The notes beneath the pieces are model-generated. The model saw nothing but the letters and a program-made list of their open reading frames with translations, ran no database searches and was not told where the DNA came from. Below are positions 6,312 to 10,088 of a stretch of DNA of 10,088 bases, piece by piece (positions within the stretch are counted from its first letter, which is position 1; every line of letters starts with the position of its first letter). This stretch comes from Dethiosulfatibacter sp. (lineage in GTDB: Bacteria > Bacillota_A > Clostridia > Tissierellales > Dethiosulfatibacteraceae), in the NCBI GenBank assembly GCA_019084435.1, contig JAHRFV010000009.1, forward strand, positions 1 to 10,088, in the 5' to 3' direction. Both the position numbers and the translations under genes were made by a program.

Positions 6312-7430
6312 CTAAAAATAATCATCAATCAAAATATCTCTAATTTTTTTCGACGCGCTACCGTCTCCATAAGGATTGACGGCATTCGCCATCTCATCAT
6401 ATTTCGCGCTGTCATGTACAAGTTCTGAAATCATTTGGTAGATATCATCTTCAATTATACCTGCCAGCTTCGCCGTTCCTGCTTCTATGCCCTCGGGTCT
6501 TTCGGTCTCTTTTCTTACAACCAGAACCGGCTTACCCAATGTGGGTGCTTCTTCCTGAATACCACCGGAATCAGTTACAACCAGGTAGCATTTGTTAATC
6601 AGATTAGCAAAAGGAAGATAATCTAGGGGTTCTATGATATGAATCCTGTCACTTTCTCCAAAAACCTTGTCTGATATGCTTCTTACAATGGGATTTAAGT
6701 GTATAGGATATATAACTTCAATATCCTCATTCTCTTCGACAACCCTTTTTATAGCTCGAAATATATTGACCATTGGCTCACCAATATTTTCTCTTCTATG
6801 GGCGGTTAGTAGAATTATTTTCTTGTTCTGATAATCCAGAGAATTTAAAAAATCATCCTCAAATCTATAACTATCATCTATAACCCGCACCAAAGCATCT
6901 ATAACAGTATTCCCTGTAACAAATATTTTTTCAATAGGATAGTTTTCCATTAAAAGATTGTTGGCTGCTTGTTTAGTTGGTGCAAAATGATAATGGGTCA
7001 GAACTCCGGTCATTTTTCGATTGGCCTCTTCAGGATATGGCGAATACAGATTGCCACTGCGTAAGCCCGCTTCAACATGTCCTACTTTGACTTGATGATA
7101 GAAACCTACTAACGCACCTGCAAATACAGTTGTTGTGTCCCCTTGAACTAATAGCACATCAGGTCTGAACTCTTTCACAATCTTCTCCAAGCCTTCCATT
7201 GCTCTGGTTGTTATCTGGGTAAGTGTTTGTCCATGCTGAAAAATATCCAAGTCATAGTCAGGGGTGATATTGAATATTTTCAGTACCTGATCCAGCATAT
7301 CCCTATGTTGAGCTGTAACGCATACTCTTTGTAAAAAACGGTCATCCTCATTCAGCACTTTAACGATTGATGCCATTTTTATTCCCTCAGGTCTGGTACC
7401 AAACACTGTCAATACTTTAAGCTTTTCCAT
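6312..7430 (-). CDS. mnaA: UDP-N-acetylglucosamine 2-epimerase (non-hydrolysing)
   Basis: 372 residues, the normal size for MnaA/WecB, a cytoplasmic enzyme that interconverts UDP-GlcNAc and UDP-ManNAc for cell-wall glycopolymers (teichoic acid linkage units or capsules). Motifs seen: FGTRPEGIKM (10-19), QGDTTT (96-101), GHVEAGLRSG (117-126, Glu120), PEEANRKM (133-140, Glu134), TAHRREN (209-215, His211), DSGGIQEEAPTLGKPVLV (287-304), RPEGIEAGTAKL (311-322) and NPYGDG (352-357). These are the substrate-binding and acid/base positions of the family. It starts 17 nt after the sugar-phosphate transferase stop, with AAGGAG six bases before the ATG, so the two are likely one transcript; product and partner act in the same envelope pathway. 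An intrinsic terminator follows. The hydrolysing NeuC-type alternative is unlikely given the close fit. Confidence 0.95.
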   Translation of the reverse strand: MEKLKVLTVFGTRPEGIKMASIVKVLNEDDRFLQRVCVTAQHRDMLDQVLKIFNITPDYDLDIFQHGQTLTQITTRAMEGLEKIVKEFRPDVLLVQGDTTTVFAGALVGFYHQVKVGHVEAGLRSGNLYSPYPEEANRKMTGVLTHYHFAPTKQAANNLLMENYPIEKIFVTGNTVIDALVRVIDDSYRFEDDFLNSLDYQNKKIILLTAHRRENIGEPMVNIFRAIKRVVEENEDIEVIYPIHLNPIVRSISDKVFGESDRIHIIEPLDYLPFANLINKCYLVVTDSGGIQEEAPTLGKPVLVVRKETERPEGIEAGTAKLAGIIEDDIYQMISELVHDSAKYDEMANAVNPYGDGSASKKIRDILIDDYF

Positions 7431-7447
7431 TCAATACTCCTTCGCTA

Positions 7448-8479
7448 TTAGTGCTTTTTCTTTTCTCCATTTAATAGACCTATTTTTCTTCCAACTAAAA
7501 CTATGAGAACCGAAGTAACTATGATGACAACAGTCCCTTCCAATGGATCAGAGTCGGTAATATACACTGCCGCTGCACCAAAAGCAATGCTAATGCCATA
7601 TAGGATCATGACAGTCTCCTTTTGTGAAAAACCTTTATCCACCAGTCGATGATGGAGATGCCCTTTATCTGCCGCCATAATGGGCTTTTTATTGATAGTT
7701 CTTCTTATTATTGCAAAGACAGTGTCCAATATCGGGATGCCTAAAACTAGAATCATGACGATTAATGTAACTAGCGTCACAGTCTTCATGACTCCGCGAA
7801 TAGATAAAATGGCCAGCATATAACCCAAAAACAAAGCGCCTGTATCTCCCATGAATATTTTAGCCGGATTGAAATTATAGGGCAGAAATCCGAGAGCAGC
7901 TCCAGCCAAAATAGCACATTCAAGCATAATAAATTCGAAACCGTTTATAGCAGCGATGAACATAAGCGTAGCAGCCGCTATTGCAGCAACTCCTGATGCC
8001 AGCCCATCAATGCCGTCAATCAGGTTGATGGTGTTTGTGATACCAACAATCCATATTAGTGTAACCGGTATAGTCAAATTGAACAGTCTGACAATCTCAG
8101 AGGATGGAAAGGGATTACTGATCCACTCAATGGTGACTCCCCCCCAAATGGCAATAATCGCACCGATTATTTGACCTGTCAATTTGGCCTTTGCAGTAAT
8201 ATCCTTCATGTCATCAGCAAGACCCACCAAAAATATAATCGTTCCACCTGCCATTACAGCCAGTGTGGTTTTATCCAGTTCCACAAACAGGAACATCCCT
8301 ATCATGGTCGCTGCATAGATAGCCGCGCCACCAAGATATGGTATGGGTTTCTTATGAAGTTTTCTCTCGTCTTTGGGATAGTCAAGAACATCTAGCTTAA
8401 AAGCTAATTTTCTTGCTATTGGCGTCAAAACAAAAGACAATATAAACGTTACGAAAAAAACGATATAGATCTGTTTCAT
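7448..8479 (-). CDS. tagO: polyprenyl-phosphate N-acetylhexosamine-1-phosphate transferase (TagO/WecA family)
   Basis: 343 residues with about ten to eleven membrane segments. It transfers GlcNAc-1-phosphate (or a similar sugar phosphate) from the UDP-sugar to undecaprenyl phosphate at the cytoplasmic face, the committing step for wall teichoic acid or related polymers. Motifs: DERKLHKKPIPYLGG (37-51), the magnesium-binding LADDMKD (87-93, Asp89-Asp90), NLIDGIDGLASG (152-163), NPAKIFMGDTGALFLGY (204-220) and the cytoplasmic loop ADKGHLHHRL (270-279). The HLHHRL loop marks the WecA/TagO branch; MraY, which acts on UDP-MurNAc-pentapeptide, has a different histidine loop. The start ATG 8479 has AAGGAG five bases upstream. 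It is placed directly before the UDP-GlcNAc 2-epimerase gene, as expected for wall-polymer linkage synthesis. A run of seven G near 8139-8145 leaves the frame intact. Confidence 0.92.
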   Translation of the reverse strand: MKQIYIVFFVTFILSFVLTPIARKLAFKLDVLDYPKDERKLHKKPIPYLGGAAIYAATMIGMFLFVELDKTTLAVMAGGTIIFLVGLADDMKDITAKAKLTGQIIGAIIAIWGGVTIEWISNPFPSSEIVRLFNLTIPVTLIWIVGITNTINLIDGIDGLASGVAAIAAATLMFIAAINGFEFIMLECAILAGAALGFLPYNFNPAKIFMGDTGALFLGYMLAILSIRGVMKTVTLVTLIVMILVLGIPILDTVFAIIRRTINKKPIMAADKGHLHHRLVDKGFSQKETVMILYGISIAFGAAAVYITDSDPLEGTVVIIVTSVLIVLVGRKIGLLNGEKKKH

Positions 8480-8523
8480 GTATGCTCCTTAAATTCCTGT
8501 TCTTTATAGTTGCTTATTTTTTA

Positions 8524-8967
8524 CTAGCATTGGTTTTCATAGTCTGATATCTTGTTTATCCTTCGTAGGTGTCTTCCACCTTCAAAGTCAAATTCCAACC
8601 AGGCCTTGACGATTCTTACAGCTAGATCTCGTCCGATGACCCGACCACCCATTGCCAGCATATTGGAATTGTTATGTGCCCTTGTCATCTCTGCCGAGTA
8701 TACATCGTGACAAAGTGCACACCTGATGCCTTTTACTTTATTAGCAGAAATTGAAACACCAATACCGGTACCACACATTACAATTCCTCTCTCCACTTCA
8801 CCTTTCGATACTGCCTCTGCGGCTTTCACGCTATAGTCGAAATAATCGACAGATTCAAGGCTGGAGGTTCCAAAGTCCTTCACCTCATGTCCGTTGATCT
8901 GAAGATAATCCTTGATGATTTCCTTTAATTCAAATCCACCATGATCACTGGCTAATGCAATTTTCAT
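8524..8967 (-). CDS. rpiB: ribose-5-phosphate isomerase B
   Basis: 147 residues, the usual length for RpiB/LacAB proteins. It interconverts ribose 5-phosphate and ribulose 5-phosphate in the cytoplasmic pentose phosphate pathway. Visible motifs: IALASDHGGFELK (3-15, Asp8-His9 in substrate binding), the catalytic loop VMCGTGIGVSISANK (63-77, Cys65) and the RAHNNSNMLAMGGR segment (96-109, His98). Cys65 fits RpiB rather than the galactose-6-phosphate isomerase subunits, where activity depends on a LacA/LacB pair that is absent here. The ATG overlaps the stop of the upstream phosphatase gene (ATGA), with CAGGAG seven bases before it. A 44-nt gap without a visible terminator leads to the sugar-phosphate transferase gene. 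Confidence 0.95.
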   Translation of the reverse strand: MKIALASDHGGFELKEIIKDYLQINGHEVKDFGTSSLESVDYFDYSVKAAEAVSKGEVERGIVMCGTGIGVSISANKVKGIRCALCHDVYSAEMTRAHNNSNMLAMGGRVIGRDLAVRIVKAWLEFDFEGGRHLRRINKISDYENQC

Positions 8968-9434
8968 ATCAATTCTCCTGTTATTTTTTTTACTGAAATT
9001 TCAAGTGCCATCAATATTTCCTCTGCACACTCCTTATAGGCATCAATATCCATACCAAAAGGGTCTGAAATGTCCATATCTCCATCTGTATAGCCTGCAA
9101 ATTCTTTCAGTGTATAAGTTTTCCCAATGGCTTTATCGTTCTTCATTGTTACTGCAATTTTATGGGTGAGTGTCATAGTCAGTATCAAATCAGCTTCTTC
9201 CACCATATCATCCGTAAGTCTTTTAGACAGATGACCACTAATGTTAATTCCCTTATCCAACAACACTCTAACTGAATACTCACTAGCTTCCACCCCATCA
9301 ATTGTCATCAAGCCTGCTGAGACAACTGTAAAATCTTCACTTTTCATCCCTTTTGATCTGATGATTTCTGTGAATAATCCCTCAGCCATTGGGCTTCTGC
9401 AAGTGTTGCCAGTACAGACAAACAATATTTTCAT
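8964..9434 (-). CDS. ywlE: low-molecular-weight phosphatase, YwlE-type protein arginine phosphatase
   Basis: 156 residues with the LMW phosphatase P-loop at the very start: CTGNTCRS, nucleophile Cys7 and Arg13. The general acid is Asp124 in SDPFG (123-127). Position 11 is Thr, the residue that in Bacillus YwlE gives preference for phospho-arginine; ordinary tyrosine phosphatases of this fold usually carry a bulkier residue there. It would therefore remove phosphate from arginine in proteins tagged by a McsB-type kinase, a stress and protein turnover mark in Bacillota, but tyrosine phosphatase activity cannot be excluded. It overlaps the upstream Sua5 gene by 4 nt (ATGA), with GGAGA six bases before the ATG, and also overlaps rpiB downstream. 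The same order (ywlC, ywlE, ywlF) is known from Bacillus. Confidence 0.9.
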   Translation of the reverse strand: MKILFVCTGNTCRSPMAEGLFTEIIRSKGMKSEDFTVVSAGLMTIDGVEASEYSVRVLLDKGINISGHLSKRLTDDMVEEADLILTMTLTHKIAVTMKNDKAIGKTYTLKEFAGYTDGDMDISDPFGMDIDAYKECAEEILMALEISVKKITGELI

Positions 9435-10088
9435 ACCAAATCTCCGCAGTTTATGATCCTGCCCCCGGAGGCTTTTTTCAAACGGTTCATAATGGCAACC
9501 CCAAGACCTTCTTCATCTATACCTTCTACTAATATGATGTCAGCTTTTAGTTCATCAGCTTTTCTTAGCATGCTAAATAGGTTTGACGAAATTTCCATTG
9601 GATTTGTTCTCGAACCTAGATTTAAAATAATGCCTTCTTTATAATCCATTATACTTTCTTCAGTACCTAGAATCATCACTTTCTTTGAATTATTGATAAA
9701 CTGCATTGCAGCCTTATTGATCGCATCTTTGATATCGCTGGTTTGTCCTATGTATAGATAAACCTCACCCTTTGGTGCATAGTGTATGTACTTTTGTCCT
9801 GGTGATTTTGCTATAATCGTATCATGAATCATAGCAGGATCATATATTACCGTGTTAATAGTTGCAGCGATATCCTCCAAAGTTATACTCCCTGGTCTTA
9901 GAATCATAGGTGTTTCATTCAAAACATCAATAACCGTTGATTCCATGCCAAACTGACAATCTCCTCCATCAATAATCGCATCAACTTTGCCATCCAGATC
10001 CTTTATGACGTGTTCGGCTGTTGTTGGGCTGGGCTTTCCCGAAATATTTGCACTGGGAGCCGCCAGAGGCAAGTCACATGTCTCTATC
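9431..10088 (-). CDS. ywlC: threonylcarbamoyl-AMP synthase, Sua5/YwlC type, N-terminus missing
   Basis: The reading frame is open to the right edge, so the first part of the gene lies outside. 219 codons remain. They hold the end of the YrdC catalytic domain, starting LPLAAPSANISGKPSPT, then DGGDCQFGMESTVIDV and ILRPGSI, the linker SPGQKYIHYAPKG (roughly 95-107 of the fragment), and the smaller Sua5 C-terminal domain ending in GLGVAIMNRLKKASGG. The enzyme condenses threonine, bicarbonate and ATP to threonylcarbamoyl-AMP for the t6A modification of ANN-decoding tRNAs. The presence of the linker and C-terminal domain shows the two-domain Sua5 form rather than short TsaC. TTG at 10072 is not a real start: coding similarity continues upstream of it without a stop. 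Stop overlaps the ywlE start. Confidence 0.93.
   Translation of the reverse strand, partial: IETCDLPLAAPSANISGKPSPTTAEHVIKDLDGKVDAIIDGGDCQFGMESTVIDVLNETPMILRPGSITLEDIAATINTVIYDPAMIHDTIIAKSPGQKYIHYAPKGEVYLYIGQTSDIKDAINKAAMQFINNSKKVMILGTEESIMDYKEGIILNLGSRTNPMEISSNLFSMLRKADELKADIILVEGIDEEGLGVAIMNRLKKASGGRIINCGDLV

Noticed and set aside
8139..8145. Run of seven G (minus strand) within tagO as a phase-variation tract
   Set aside because: The frame is intact, the tract is short for slippage control, and the gene is of housekeeping type.
10070..10072. TTG as translational start of the Sua5 gene
   Set aside because: The frame stays open to the window edge and the residues upstream of the TTG fit the family, so the gene is cut by the window and starts further right.

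Overview
The window is AT-rich, and every gene I can support lies on the minus strand. It looks like the chromosome of an anaerobic, low-GC Gram-positive bacterium, most likely a clostridium (Bacillota). The evidence is the strong AGGAGG-type ribosome binding sites, the teichoic-acid/cell-envelope precursor genes of tagO and mnaA type, the neighbouring Sua5-YwlE-RpiB run typical of Bacillota, and a YwlE-type arginine phosphatase. I cannot name the genus. In transcription order the window runs from its right end to its left end.

Right part (10088 to 6312), housekeeping block: the C-terminal two thirds of a Sua5/YwlC threonylcarbamoyl-AMP synthase (tRNA t6A synthesis), a YwlE-type protein arginine phosphatase, ribose-5-phosphate isomerase B, a TagO/WecA-type polyprenyl-phosphate sugar-1-phosphate transferase, and a UDP-GlcNAc 2-epimerase (MnaA/WecB). 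The first three genes overlap by 4 nt (ATGA). The last two make and commit amino-sugar precursors for cell-wall glycopolymers. The block ends at a hairpin terminator at about 6281-6310.

Middle part (6281 to 2716), regulatory block: a membrane histidine kinase with an extracytoplasmic dCache-type sensor, HAMP and PAS domains, overlapping by 1 nt with an NtrC/DctD-family sigma-54-dependent response regulator. It has its own extended -10 promoter and ends in a terminator built from three copies of a TTAACCACT-like motif. The same repeats sit at the right distance to act as enhancer sites for the next promoter.

Left part (2671 to 1), catabolic operon: a well-spaced sigma-54 (-24/-12) promoter precedes a class III CoA-transferase, then madL and madM (the two-subunit malonate transporter), then a perfect 32-bp palindrome and the start of an acyl-CoA carboxylase beta-type carboxyltransferase that runs off the left edge. 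My reading is a malonate utilisation system that activates malonate as malonyl-CoA instead of using the ACP-like carrier of the classical Mad/Mdc malonate decarboxylase. MadLM would import malonate, the CoA-transferase would exchange CoA from acetyl-CoA to malonate, and the biotin-dependent carboxyltransferase would decarboxylate malonyl-CoA (or transfer its carboxyl group). The whole would be induced through the two-component system and sigma-54. The transporter and enzyme families are clear from sequence; the malonyl-CoA route and the identity of the inducer are inference.

No stretch over 300 bases lacks a gene. The largest gap (2598-2760) holds the sigma-54 promoter and the terminator/enhancer repeats. 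I see no RNA genes, insertion sequences or CRISPR arrays.
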